From Planktothrix sp. PCC 11201 (GTDB lineage Bacteria > Cyanobacteriota > Cyanobacteriia > Cyanobacteriales > Microcoleaceae), in NCBI RefSeq assembly GCF_900009135.1, contig NZ_LT797693.1, positions 20,050-84,049 on the forward strand: a stretch of DNA of 64,000 nt, read 5' to 3'. Shown one piece after another: positions 1 to 8,033 of the stretch (positions within the stretch are counted from its first letter, which is position 1; each line of letters opens with the position of its first letter). The translations under genes were made by a program, and so were the position numbers. The notes below the pieces were generated by a model, which saw only the letters and a program-made list of their open reading frames with translations, did no database searches and had not been told where the DNA came from.

Positions 1-2685
1 GATCACCGTCGAGGAATTGAGGCTGGGAGAATGGGAATTGTTATTAGACTCATGGATGGGGTTGCGAACCTCAATTAATTGAATCGCGCGATTCACACTT
101 TCGGGTAAAATCACGACCAACGATCCCGCCCCAGCCCGATCCAAAGCCGTATTCACCGCTTGGGTTTCATTCAAAATCGTTTCATAACGTACCCGAGGGT
201 TAGGGGCAGTACCTAAAACCTGCTGAATCCCTTGGCTGATTAACCGAGCCGCCAAACCCCGTTCTCGGCCCCGGGTATCATCATCCTCCTTGACAATAAT
301 CTCATCAAAGATATCCGCCGCCAGTTGACCCAAGGTGACAAAATCCTCGTCTCGGCGATCGCCCGGGCCACCAATCACCCCAATCCGATGCCCCGGCCAA
401 TTTTTCACAAACGCCCCTAACGCCATGTAACTTGCCGGGTTATGGGCATAATCAATCAGGGCGTGATAACTCCCCATATTAAATAAATTCATCCGTCCGG
501 GGGTTTGGGAAGTCGAAGCGATAAAGGTTGACAAACCCGCTCGAATATGCTCTATTTTCACCCCTTGGGCAAAGGCCGCCAAACAGGCCGCCAAAGCATT
601 GGCAATCATAAAGGGGGCCAGACCTTTCATCGTAATTGGAACATTCACCGCCTGTTCAATCCGCAGCGTCCAATCCCCTTTTAAAATCGACAGATAGCCA
701 TTTTCATAGACGGCGGCCAATCCCCCGGATTCCGTGTGTTTCAACACAATTTCATTATCGGGATTCATGGTGAAATAGGCGATTTGAGCCTTCACCCGTT
801 CGGCCATTTGTACCACCAATGGATCATCGGCGTTTAGCACCGCATAGCCTTTGGGCATCACCACTTCCGCCACCACGCTTTTCACCTTCGCCATTTGTTC
901 CGGGGTATCAATATCCCCCAATCCCAAATGATCGGCCGACACATTCAGTACCACCCCGACATCACAGGTATCAAAGCCTAACCCCGCCCGCAGGATACCA
1001 CCCCGGGCACATTCGAGCACAGCAACTTCCACCATCGGATCTCGCAGAATCAGTTGGGCGCTTTGGGGCCCAGTATTGTCCCCAGGTTCGGCTAAATGTT
1101 CCCCAATATAAATCCCGTCGGTGGTGGTATAACCTACCGATAAACCCGTTTGTTTGATGATGTGAGCTAACAAACGGGTAGTCGTGGTTTTCCCATTGGT
1201 TCCGGTGACGGCTAAAATCGGGACGCGACTGGGTTGACCGGGGGGAAACAACATATCCATCACCGCCCCCGCCACATTCCGGGGTAAGCCTTCACTGGGG
1301 GCGACGTGCATTCGGAACCCTGGGGCGGCGTTGACTTCCACTACCACCCCATCTACTTCCCGTAGCGGTTTAGAAATATCGGGGGTGACCACATCAATTC
1401 CGGCAATATCCAAACCGATAATTTTAGCAATCCGAGCAAACAGCCAGACATTATCCGGGTGAACTTCATCGGTGCGGTCAATGGCACTGCCCCCCGTACT
1501 GAGGTTAGCCGTAGCCCGCAGAAAACAGACTTCTCCCGGGGGCATAATGGTGTCCAGGGTATGACCTTTCTCCGCAATCATCGATAGCACGGTTTTATCC
1601 ACCACAATCCGAGTTAGGACATTATCATGGCCATCACCTCGACGGGGATCACGGTTGGTTTTTTCGATTAACTGTTCAATGGTTAATTTGCCATCCCCCA
1701 CCACATGGGCCGGAACCCTTTCGGCCACGGCCACCATTTTGCCGTTCACCACTAACACCCGATGATCTCGACCGGTATAGAAGCGTTCTAAAATCACACT
1801 GCGGGTTTTAGAGGCATTACTGGCTTCCTCGTAGGCCATCACCGCCGTTTCCCATTTGGTAATATCCAGGGTAATCCCGCGGCCATGGTTGCCATCGAGG
1901 GGCTTAATGGCAATCGGATAGCCTCCGACTTCCTCAATAGCATCTTGGAGTTCATCCAAATAGCGAATCACCGTCCCCCGTGGCACGGGAACCCCGGCAT
2001 CCCGGAGAATTTGTTTTGTTCCTTCCTTATCACAGGCGAGTTCTACAGCTAAGACTCCGGTTTGGTTGCTCAGGGTGGCTTGAATCCGTTTTTGATAACA
2101 GCCATAGCCAAACTGAATCATAAACCGAGCATTCAGTTGTTGCCAGGGAATATCCCGGGCTTCGGCTTCTTTAATAATGGTTTCTGTACTAGGGCCCAGG
2201 GAGGCTTGAGCTTTTAATTCCTTGAGATCTTCAATATCTTGGGCGAGTTCTTCACTGGGATAGGCACCCGTATCGGCAATACTTTGGCACAATCGGACGG
2301 CGGCCCGTCCGGCATAACGGCCAGCGTGTTCGTTATCATACTCAAAGGCCACCTGGAAAATCCCCTGACTGGAGGTTTCTCGGGTACGGCCAAATGCTAC
2401 GGGCATTCCGGCTAACTGTTGCAACTCCAGGGCAACGTGTTCAATAATGTGTCCCATTAAAGTTCCCCTTTCTACCCGACTGAGGAACCCCCCTCGGACG
2501 CCCGGTGAGCAGTGATGTTCAATTAAACTGGGGAGAACAGAAGTTAAGCCGTTATAGAAGCCTGGAATATCGCAACTATAGCGTTCCGTTAATTCTTCTA
2601 AATCCAAACGCATCACAATCAGTTGATGGCGTCGGATACTCCAGTAGTTAGGGCCTCTTAAGGTTTGTATTTTAAGAATTTTCAT
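1..2685 (-). CDS. cphA: Cyanophycin synthetase (partial, 3' end outside window)
   Basis: Builds cyanophycin (multi-L-arginyl-poly-L-aspartate), the cytoplasmic nitrogen reserve, from Asp, Arg and ATP. The frame is open from an ATG at 2685 to the left window edge (895 codons), so the stop is not seen; the family is about 870-900 residues, so little is missing. Domains in order: N-terminal domain beginning MKILKIQTLRG; ATP-grasp domain at roughly residues 220-475 (IKPLDGNHGRGI), which adds Asp; Mur-ligase-like domain with P-loop GTNGKTTTT near residue 495, which adds Arg. The last visible residues are Asn/Ser-rich, like a variable tail. It lies 258 bp downstream of cphB on the same strand, so co-transcription is likely. 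Identity is very secure. Confidence 0.97.
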   Translation of the reverse strand, partial: MKILKIQTLRGPNYWSIRRHQLIVMRLDLEELTERYSCDIPGFYNGLTSVLPSLIEHHCSPGVRGGFLSRVERGTLMGHIIEHVALELQQLAGMPVAFGRTRETSSQGIFQVAFEYDNEHAGRYAGRAAVRLCQSIADTGAYPSEELAQDIEDLKELKAQASLGPSTETIIKEAEARDIPWQQLNARFMIQFGYGCYQKRIQATLSNQTGVLAVELACDKEGTKQILRDAGVPVPRGTVIRYLDELQDAIEEVGGYPIAIKPLDGNHGRGITLDITKWETAVMAYEEASNASKTRSVILERFYTGRDHRVLVVNGKMVAVAERVPAHVVGDGKLTIEQLIEKTNRDPRRGDGHDNVLTRIVVDKTVLSMIAEKGHTLDTIMPPGEVCFLRATANLSTGGSAIDRTDEVHPDNVWLFARIAKIIGLDIAGIDVVTPDISKPLREVDGVVVEVNAAPGFRMHVAPSEGLPRNVAGAVMDMLFPPGQPSRVPILAVTGTNGKTTTTRLLAHIIKQTGLSVGYTTTDGIYIGEHLAEPGDNTGPQSAQLILRDPMVEVAVLECARGGILRAGLGFDTCDVGVVLNVSADHLGLGDIDTPEQMAKVKSVVAEVVMPKGYAVLNADDPLVVQMAERVKAQIAYFTMNPDNEIVLKHTESGGLAAVYENGYLSILKGDWTLRIEQAVNVPITMKGLAPFMIANALAACLAAFAQGVKIEHIRAGLSTFIASTSQTPGRMNLFNMGSYHALIDYAHNPASYMALGAFVKNWPGHRIGVIGGPGDRRDEDFVTLGQLAADIFDEIIVKEDDDTRGRERGLAARLISQGIQQVLGTAPNPRVRYETILNETQAVNTALDRAGAGSLVVILPESVNRAIQLIEVRNPIHESNNNSHSPSLNSSTVI

Positions 2686-2943
2686 AGGGGTGTGAGTACA
2701 TAATGCTCCGAATGGGCCGGGATGATAGTCCGCTTTATTCAATTTCAAGCTAAGGTGACTTGTAAACTGTTTGCAGTGAACAGTTTTTCACAACGATTGC
2801 CGTTTTGGAGATCAGAGCAGTGGGGATTTAAAACTTTCGAGACCTGCCCATTTTCCATCGCCCCTAATCGGGGTTCCCCATCTTCAAAATTAGAGGGGAA
2901 AACCTTGATCTGAACCACGTCCTGGAGTCGGTGATCTGTGAAT

Positions 2944-3798
2944 TTACACGCTGGGTGCAGAACTAGGACGACGGGAATGGAGGTTATACTGATCACCATA
3001 GGATAAAATATGTACCCGCAAATTGAAGACACTCAGGGGATCGGTGGCTCCTGCATTCACTAAGTTGGTGTAGGACATTTCGTGGGTATCCACAATGGTC
3101 ACGCACCCTTTTCCCACCACCCGCAATAGGCCTTCGGCTTCAAATAAGGCACAGGTATCTTCATCAATGCCAATGCCCACTTTATCGGGGTGGGCTGCCA
3201 CCGCACTCACCAATCGTGCCATGCGATTCCGGTTATGGAAGTGTTGATCGACAACCAATTCTGGCACAATATCTAAGCCCGTTGCCATATCCACCAGGGA
3301 GCGATTGGGAGATTCCCCACTGCCGCCTCCGGCAATCATGTGGTGGCCCATCACGGCGGCTCCGGCACTGGTTCCGGCCAAGGCCATGCGCCCCTGTCTG
3401 GCCCCGGCTCTAATTTTTTCCATCAGCAGGGTATCGGCTAATAAACTGTAAAGTCGCAGTTGATCACCGCCGGTCATAAATACCCCGGTACAGGTCTCCA
3501 AGAAGGCGTGCCACTTGGGATCTTCACAATGATGGCGTTCGCGAATATCAAAGACGGCAATGGATTTTGCCCCCATTTCCTCAAAGATTTTTTGGTATCT
3601 CTCTCCTTGAACCGCGGGTTCGCGGGAGGCGGAAGGAATGATGGCAAGGTTGGCGTTGGAAGCACCAGCCCGGTGAACAAAGGTTTGCAGAATCTCACGT
3701 CCATGAACTTTGTCTTCTGCTCCACCAATAATCATGATAGAGGTTTTGGTTTGTTGGGGAATCATTTGTTCAAGGGCTTGAGATGTCAACTGCTGCAT
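2944..3798 (-). CDS. cphB: Cyanophycinase
   Basis: Serine exopeptidase (family S51) that releases beta-Asp-Arg dipeptides from cyanophycin in the cytoplasm. 284 aa, close to the usual 270-290. The nucleophile Ser144 lies in the GTSAGA motif, preceded by MTGGDQ (residues 108-113), and the N-terminal IIGGAEDK is typical. The ATG at 3798 is preceded by a good Shine-Dalgarno (GAGGAG) about 8 nt upstream, which fixes the start. It is first in a probable cphB-cphA operon. Just upstream lies an unusually folded non-coding stretch (3881-4073) that could be its leader. Confidence 0.97.
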   Translation of the reverse strand: MQQLTSQALEQMIPQQTKTSIMIIGGAEDKVHGREILQTFVHRAGASNANLAIIPSASREPAVQGERYQKIFEEMGAKSIAVFDIRERHHCEDPKWHAFLETCTGVFMTGGDQLRLYSLLADTLLMEKIRAGARQGRMALAGTSAGAAVMGHHMIAGGGSGESPNRSLVDMATGLDIVPELVVDQHFHNRNRMARLVSAVAAHPDKVGIGIDEDTCALFEAEGLLRVVGKGCVTIVDTHEMSYTNLVNAGATDPLSVFNLRVHILSYGDQYNLHSRRPSSAPSV

Positions 3799-3880
3799 AG
3801 TGTGTCTCCTCGAATCAATCTATACTGGGTTCAGCTACTGGAGTGATGAGTTTTGCCCTCATGTTCGATGGGGCTGGTTT

Positions 3881-4073
3881 TGATTCCTCTGTGGAGACCG
3901 AGATCACCTGATCTCCCACCCTCCTGAATCAGAATTCACCTGGTGGAGTCCTCTGATGGGAAGGGAAGGGCCACGGGTTTTTCGTGGTAGTCACCTAAAG
4001 GATCAGCTTTGGACTCCCAATTCTTTCACGGGTTAATTTCAAACCGAACCCAGTTCGGGTAGCAAAGCCCGAG
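3881..4073. ncRNA. Strongly structured non-coding region, candidate leader RNA or sRNA (unassigned)
   Basis: Lies in the 416-bp gap between divergent cphB and trmD. Three consecutive foldable units are visible. (A) TGATTC/GAATCA (3881-3886/3926-3931) encloses GTGGAG/CTCCCAC and an inner GAGATC/GATCTC arm. (B) A perfect 7-bp stem GGAGTCC/GGACTCC (3945-3951/4011-4017) is stacked on CTGAT/ATCAG (3953-3957/4002-4006), with a CCACG/CGTGG hairpin inside (3971-3975/3983-3987). (C) CCGAAC/GTTCGG (4044-4049/4053-4058) competes with TCGGG/CCCGA (4055-4059/4068-4072), an either/or pairing as in switches. Stems pair equally on both strands, so orientation is open. On the minus strand it would end about 80 nt before cphB, with a possible -10 (TATACT) at 4095-4100. 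It matches no riboswitch consensus I know. Confidence 0.4.
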
Positions 4074-4214
4074 TCAAAAAAGCTGCTTCATTTTAGTATA
4101 TTTTGATACGAATTAACAAATATTTTAGTTTATGGACTATCATATACCATGAGATGTTTGTTACAAGTTTGAGCCTAAAAAAATTTTAAGCCTAAGTGAT
4201 CAACTAATAATACT

Positions 4215-4919
4215 GTGCGTTTTGACATTATTACTCTATTCCCCGATTTTTTTAGTTCTCCCCTTAGCTCAGGTCTTTTGGGTAAAGCCCTGGGGAAAGA
4301 AATTGCTCATGTCCATTTAGTTAATCCCCGGGATTTTACCCAGGACAAACATCACCGAGTGGATGATGAACCTTTTGGGGGTGGTGTGGGCATGGTTTTA
4401 AAACCAGAACCGATTTATGCGGCGGTTGAGTCTTTACCCCAATTCCCTCGTCGGGAAGTGATTTTTTTAACTCCCCAAGGGGAACAAATGCACCAAGGGC
4501 TATTCCGAGATTTAGCGTTAAACTGTGATCAAATTGTCTTAATTTGCGGACATTATGAAGGCATTGATGAACGAATTATCCCCTTAGTAACCAGGGAAGT
4601 TTCTTTGGGGGATTTTGTTCTCACAGGGGGAGAAATTCCAGCTATGGCACTCTTAAATGGAGTGGTGCGATTGTTACCAGGAACTGTAGGAAAGGAGGAA
4701 TCTCTCAAAGCTGAAAGTTTTGAACAAGGATTACTAGATTATCCCCACTATACTCGTCCGGCGGTGTTTAGAGGAATGCCCGTTCCTGATGTTTTATTAT
4801 CAGGACATCATGGCAAAATTGAGCAGTGGCGAAGACAACAACAACTTCAACGTACCCGTGAACGTCGCCCGGATTTGTGGCAAGATTGGATCCGCGAACA
4901 CCCGGACGAACGGGTTTAA
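4215..4919 (+). CDS. trmD: tRNA (guanine-N1)-methyltransferase TrmD
   Basis: SPOUT-family enzyme that methylates G37 of tRNAs using S-adenosylmethionine and so prevents +1 frameshifting. 234 aa, normal for the family. Hallmarks are MRFDIITLFPDFF at the N-terminus, the GHYEGIDER motif and the knot segment SLGDFVLTGGE, followed by a C-terminal helical part ending in RERRPDLW. The start is GTG at 4215; there is no strong Shine-Dalgarno. In many bacteria trmD sits with rpsP and rplS, but here it stands alone after the cyanophycin genes, as often in cyanobacteria. Confidence 0.97.
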   Translation: MRFDIITLFPDFFSSPLSSGLLGKALGKEIAHVHLVNPRDFTQDKHHRVDDEPFGGGVGMVLKPEPIYAAVESLPQFPRREVIFLTPQGEQMHQGLFRDLALNCDQIVLICGHYEGIDERIIPLVTREVSLGDFVLTGGEIPAMALLNGVVRLLPGTVGKEESLKAESFEQGLLDYPHYTRPAVFRGMPVPDVLLSGHHGKIEQWRRQQQLQRTRERRPDLWQDWIREHPDERV

Positions 4920-5044
4920 TTCGCTAATATTTTGCCTTAGTTTGCCTTTCTAACCTATTAAACTGAAGCAGTCAACGTTTGGCTTTGATTCGAGTCTCTG
5001 GTCGCTAATCGTTAAGGGCTGAAGTTTATTCGTTTTTAATCCCT

Positions 5045-5404
5045 ATGAATGCTGATACCCCGGAAGACTTAATTCAAGCGATTGATTTGGCGTTGGGTCA
5101 AGGGAATTTTAATCAAGCTAAAACCCTCTCTACTCAAGCCAGTCAAGATTATCCTAATCACGATAAAATTCAACGCTATGCTAGAATTTTATCGTCACCC
5201 AATGTGCCTTTTCAGCAACTCTCCCGCAACCCCGATACTCCTTTAAATCTCAATTGGGTAATTCGGCATCGTCAACATTATCGAGGTAGATGGGTGGCTT
5301 TGGAAAAAGGTCATTTAATTGCAGATGCGAGTTCCCTTGATGAATTATTTGCTCAGGTGGGAAAGGAAAAAATGAAGGATTTATTTTATACCATTGTTTA
5401 TTAA
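5045..5404 (+). CDS. Conserved hypothetical protein with DUF5678-like C-terminus
   Basis: 119 aa, soluble, no signal peptide. The N-terminal third (EDLIQAIDLALGQGNF, then KTLSTQASQDYP) reads like a single TPR-type helical hairpin. The C-terminal part (RGRWVALEKGHLIADASSLDELF) resembles the small DUF5678 fold (WVAL, then dG, then a helix), which often occurs in toxin-antitoxin-sized cyanobacterial proteins. The ATG at 5045 has no clear Shine-Dalgarno. Function unknown. It is a single gene, 125 bp after trmD. Confidence 0.7.
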   Translation: MNADTPEDLIQAIDLALGQGNFNQAKTLSTQASQDYPNHDKIQRYARILSSPNVPFQQLSRNPDTPLNLNWVIRHRQHYRGRWVALEKGHLIADASSLDELFAQVGKEKMKDLFYTIVY

Positions 5405-5616
5405 GTAGAGGCATACTTTTTAGGTCTGGGTTTGGAGCGGATATTGATTAAATAAATAGAACATTTCCCCATGAGTTAAATTAGAAATGCTACTATTAAT
5501 AGTATGGTTTCGGTTTATTGGTGAAAAAGGTTAAGTCTATCTTCTGGTAGAAGGTAAACCCTAATCACTCCAGATACAGTATGTTTAGCCAATTAATAAA
5601 AAATAAGGAGAAAATC

Positions 5617-5874
5617 ATGGCTACGGAAAAACGTGGATTTGCTTCAATGGATCAAGAAAAGCAACGGGAAATTGCAAGTAAAGGCGGTAAAGCAGCCCAT
5701 GAGTCGGGACGCGCTCACGAATTTACTTCCGAAGAAGCCAGAGAAGCCGGACGCAAGGGCGGTAAGGCGGTCAGCCAAAATCGCGAACACATGGCAGCCA
5801 TTGGACGCAAAGGTGGCAAGAATAGCCATAAAAAAGATAAAGAAAATGAAAACAATGCTGACGAAAATCCCTAA
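5617..5874 (+). CDS. KGG-repeat stress-induced protein (YciG/GsiB-like)
   Basis: 85 aa, very hydrophilic and basic. It contains repeated KGG units (ASKGGKAAHESGRAHEF, GRKGGKAVSQ, GRKGGKNSHK), the hallmark of the stress-induced bacterial KGG family seen in general stress and desiccation proteins. I chose the ATG at 5617 because AAGGAG ends 6 nt before it; a longer in-frame start at 5581 lacks this. Likely an abundant hydrophilic protectant, but its molecular role is not established. The tail is Lys/Glu/Asn-rich. Confidence 0.88.
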   Translation: MATEKRGFASMDQEKQREIASKGGKAAHESGRAHEFTSEEAREAGRKGGKAVSQNREHMAAIGRKGGKNSHKKDKENENNADENP

Positions 5875-5949
5875 TCTCAGGGAAGGATGTTTTAGTAAAC
5901 TGTCATAAAATCTGAGTTTTTTAACAAAAAACTGTTTTTGTTGGTGATG

Positions 5950-5997
5950 GCTTGCACAAATAGGGCTATTTATGGGATAAACCGTGTTTGTGCAAGC
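5950..5997. repeat. 11-bp perfect inverted repeat (hairpin)
   Basis: GCTTGCACAAA (5950-5960) and TTTGTGCAAGC (5987-5997) are exact reverse complements separated by 26 bp. It lies 76 bp after the KGG gene, preceded by an A/T hairpin around 5923-5942. It could be a transcription end or a small dispersed palindrome; there is no T-run after it on the plus strand, so an intrinsic terminator is uncertain. Confidence 0.55.
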
Positions 5998-6499
5998 TCA
6001 ACCTTGATCACAAGTTTTTAGACTCAACTCGGTGAGTTTAAAATTATCGGCCCTAACCTAAATAGCAAAAAAAATACTTGACATTTTCGGAGGGCTTGAT
6101 TATAGTGGATTCACCTAGTTATTAGGTTTGAGTGGAAAATTGACTTCTGTCTCATCTATCGGAATCAAAAATACAGTAGTTGCCAATGCAGTTAGGACAT
6201 TAATGATGGCTGTGATCCTTAATTATTAAGTGTTTTACTCCTGTCCCTTGTCTTCTGTCTGTTGCCTCTAGCTGTATTCCTGATTCCGATACCTGAGACT
6301 TTAGCCAAACACAATCAAAACTACGGGTTTTAATTCAATTCTTTAGACACTGCGCTGAAAGTGCTAGTTTTGGAGTCCTGTTTTGGACTCGGAAATGGCG
6401 AATAGGTCTTAATTCAGGCAAAGGCGTTTGAAGGGTTAGAATTCAAAACTTTATTAATACTAGGCGTCTAATTCATCAAAAAAAAATTAGGAGCCAGTT
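5998..6499 (+). other. Non-coding stretch before the NYN gene
   Basis: About 500 bp with no convincing reading frame. It holds the 6078-6106 promoter and, near 6240-6290, a pyrimidine-rich run (tcccttgtcttctgtctg, then ttgcctcta) of the sort scattered through oscillatorian genomes. The distal end carries the Shine-Dalgarno TTAGGAG just before the ATG at 6500. I saw no tRNA or recognised RNA family. Confidence 0.4.
6078..6106 (+). promoter_or_regulatory. Sigma70-type promoter with long leader to the NYN gene
   Basis: TTGACA at 6078-6083 and TATAGT at 6101-6106 are separated by exactly 17 bp, one of the best promoter matches in the window. Transcription would begin near 6113. The next ATG in this direction is the NYN-LOTUS gene at 6500, giving a leader of about 390 nt, or else a short independent RNA. 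A small CCTA/TAGG hairpin lies right at the 5' end. Confidence 0.6.
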
Positions 6500-7234
6500 A
6501 TGAAAGGCAACATAGCAATTTCTTGGGATGTTCAAAATGTTCGGATTTCTCTTGAAAAAATTGAACTTTTGAATCAATGGTTAAATCGACAAGGCTGTAT
6601 CTGGGAATTGAAAAAGAAAGCTTATTCTAACTGGAGGGGAGAAACTCAACTATTTGCAGAGAAAGTCTCTGCAAATAGTTTTAAAACAATTCATGTTGCT
6701 CCCTTGAAAAAAAATGCCGTTGACAATCAGATTATTCAAGATTGCGAAGATGATATAATGCCAGAGAAGAGCATTAAAATTGTAATTTTAATTACAGGGG
6801 ATAAAGACTTTTTACCCTTAGTTAAAGATTTGAAAAAGTCAGAGAAAAAAGTAATATTAATTCATGGTGCTAATGTTAGTAAAGCCTTGAAAAAATCCGT
6901 GGATATAGCCTATAATATTAATGAATTAATCGACTCTGTTAATCTCGATAAAGCAACTCCAGAAACACTAGATTCTCCCGCCATAATTCCTTATGAAGAA
7001 GCTAAAAAATGTTTAATTGAATTGATCAAAAAGGTTCAAAAAGATGGAAAAAAAGCTACTCTTGCTGTGCTAGGTCGTTTAATCAAAAACCATCCTCAAC
7101 TTGCAGGATACAAAAAAGTCTCATCCATTGCTAAACCCGATGGAAAAATTTTTGCTAAATTCGGTAAATTTGTAGAGGCGGTAATTAAGGAGGGAATTAT
7201 TCAAGATTGTAATGGAGAATTGATTTTAGTCTAA
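6500..7234 (+). CDS. NYN-domain ribonuclease-like protein with C-terminal OST-HTH/LOTUS-like domain
   Basis: 244 aa. The N-terminal half is a NYN (PIN-like) domain of the LabA/DUF88 type, with the acidic sites in SWDVQNVR (about residue 10), NAVDNQII (about 75) and TGDKDFLPLV (about 100); such domains are Mg-dependent RNases. The C-terminal half (LIELIKKVQKDGKKATLAVLGRLI, then SSIAKPDGKIFAKFGKFVEAV) resembles the LOTUS/OST-HTH RNA-binding winged helix. The ATG follows TTAGGAG at 7 nt. It sits 32 bp before rnc on the same strand, so both are probably transcribed together, pointing to RNA processing. Lys-rich and more AT-rich than its neighbours. Confidence 0.85.
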   Translation: MKGNIAISWDVQNVRISLEKIELLNQWLNRQGCIWELKKKAYSNWRGETQLFAEKVSANSFKTIHVAPLKKNAVDNQIIQDCEDDIMPEKSIKIVILITGDKDFLPLVKDLKKSEKKVILIHGANVSKALKKSVDIAYNINELIDSVNLDKATPETLDSPAIIPYEEAKKCLIELIKKVQKDGKKATLAVLGRLIKNHPQLAGYKKVSSIAKPDGKIFAKFGKFVEAVIKEGIIQDCNGELILV

Positions 7235-7266
7235 GTTGAGAAAAATTGCGATCGCCTAAATATAAT

Positions 7267-7971
7267 ATGACCAAAACCCAACTACCAGAGATTAAAAACG
7301 AACAATTGCGATTACAAGCATTAACCCATCGCTCCTATTTGAATGAACATCCTAACGCCGGAGAAGACAATGAAAGATTAGAATTTTTAGGGGATGCAGT
7401 CCTCGGATTTTTAGTGGGAGAATTGCTATTTAAAAAACGCTATCCCGAAGATATGACCAAAATGAGTGAGGCAAATATGACCCGTTTGCGGTCTGTGTTG
7501 GTTGATGAAAAACAACTGGCTAAATTTGCCGTGCAATTTAATTTAGGAGAGTTATTACGGTTAGGAAAAGGCGCGATTCGAGACGGGGGACGCACCAACC
7601 CTTCCTTGCTGAGTGATGCCTTTGAAGCCTATATTGGAGCCTATTATTTAGATACCAATATTGATGTTGTCCGAGAGTTTATTCATCCCCTATTTTCTAC
7701 TGTTGCCAATGAAATGGTCTTTCCCCAGTCGGAAACCACCCCTCAAACCTTAATTGATTGTAAAAACCGCTTTCAACAATGGGCGTTAGAAAAATCCGGT
7801 GAAAACCCCAAATATTATGTGGTGGGAGAATCTGGGCCAGATCATGCCAAGGAATTTGCCATTGAAGTTCGGGTTAGGGATAAGGTATATGGCTATGGAA
7901 AAGGGAAGCGCAAACAGGATGCGGAAAAAAAAGCCGCCGAAGTGGCGCTGCAAAAGTTGAGTCTATTGTAG
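7267..7971 (+). CDS. rnc: Ribonuclease III
   Basis: Double-strand-specific endoribonuclease for rRNA and mRNA processing. The catalytic signature ERLEFLGDA lies at residues 36-44, with the second acidic site in SDAFEAYIGA, followed by a linker and a C-terminal dsRNA-binding domain ending KKAAEVALQKL. I chose the ATG at 7267 (MTKTQLPE) over an upstream in-frame TTG at 7246 that overlaps a HIP1 octamer. 234 aa, a normal length. Preceded closely by the NYN-LOTUS gene and convergent with recA. Confidence 0.96.
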   Translation: MTKTQLPEIKNEQLRLQALTHRSYLNEHPNAGEDNERLEFLGDAVLGFLVGELLFKKRYPEDMTKMSEANMTRLRSVLVDEKQLAKFAVQFNLGELLRLGKGAIRDGGRTNPSLLSDAFEAYIGAYYLDTNIDVVREFIHPLFSTVANEMVFPQSETTPQTLIDCKNRFQQWALEKSGENPKYYVVGESGPDHAKEFAIEVRVRDKVYGYGKGKRKQDAEKKAAEVALQKLSLL

Positions 7972-7973
7972 TG

Positions 7974-8022
7974 AGTCCTTTAGGACTCTGGGCCCTGAAG
8001 GACTCTAAGCCCTAAAGGGCTT
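7974..8022. terminator. Double hairpin between convergent rnc and recA
   Basis: Two perfect small hairpins, AGTCCT/AGGACT (7974-7987) and AAGCCCT/AGGGCTT (8007-8022), separated by a third G/C-rich imperfect one, fill the gap between the two convergent genes. The second hairpin, with its following TACTAC, recurs almost exactly at 53845-53860, so it is a dispersed repeat that probably also serves as a bidirectional terminator. Confidence 0.6.
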
Positions 8023-8033
8023 ACTACATAGGG

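Noticed and set aside
2722-3032. Short frames on both strands between cphA and cphB
   Set aside because: They lie in the intergenic gap or overlap cphB, have no Shine-Dalgarno and no recognisable composition; the minus one shares the cphB end in another frame.
3881-4073. Known riboswitch (cobalamin, TPP, SAM, ydaO, guanidine, glnA types)
   Set aside because: None of the conserved core sequences of these classes is found on either strand, so I left the region unassigned.
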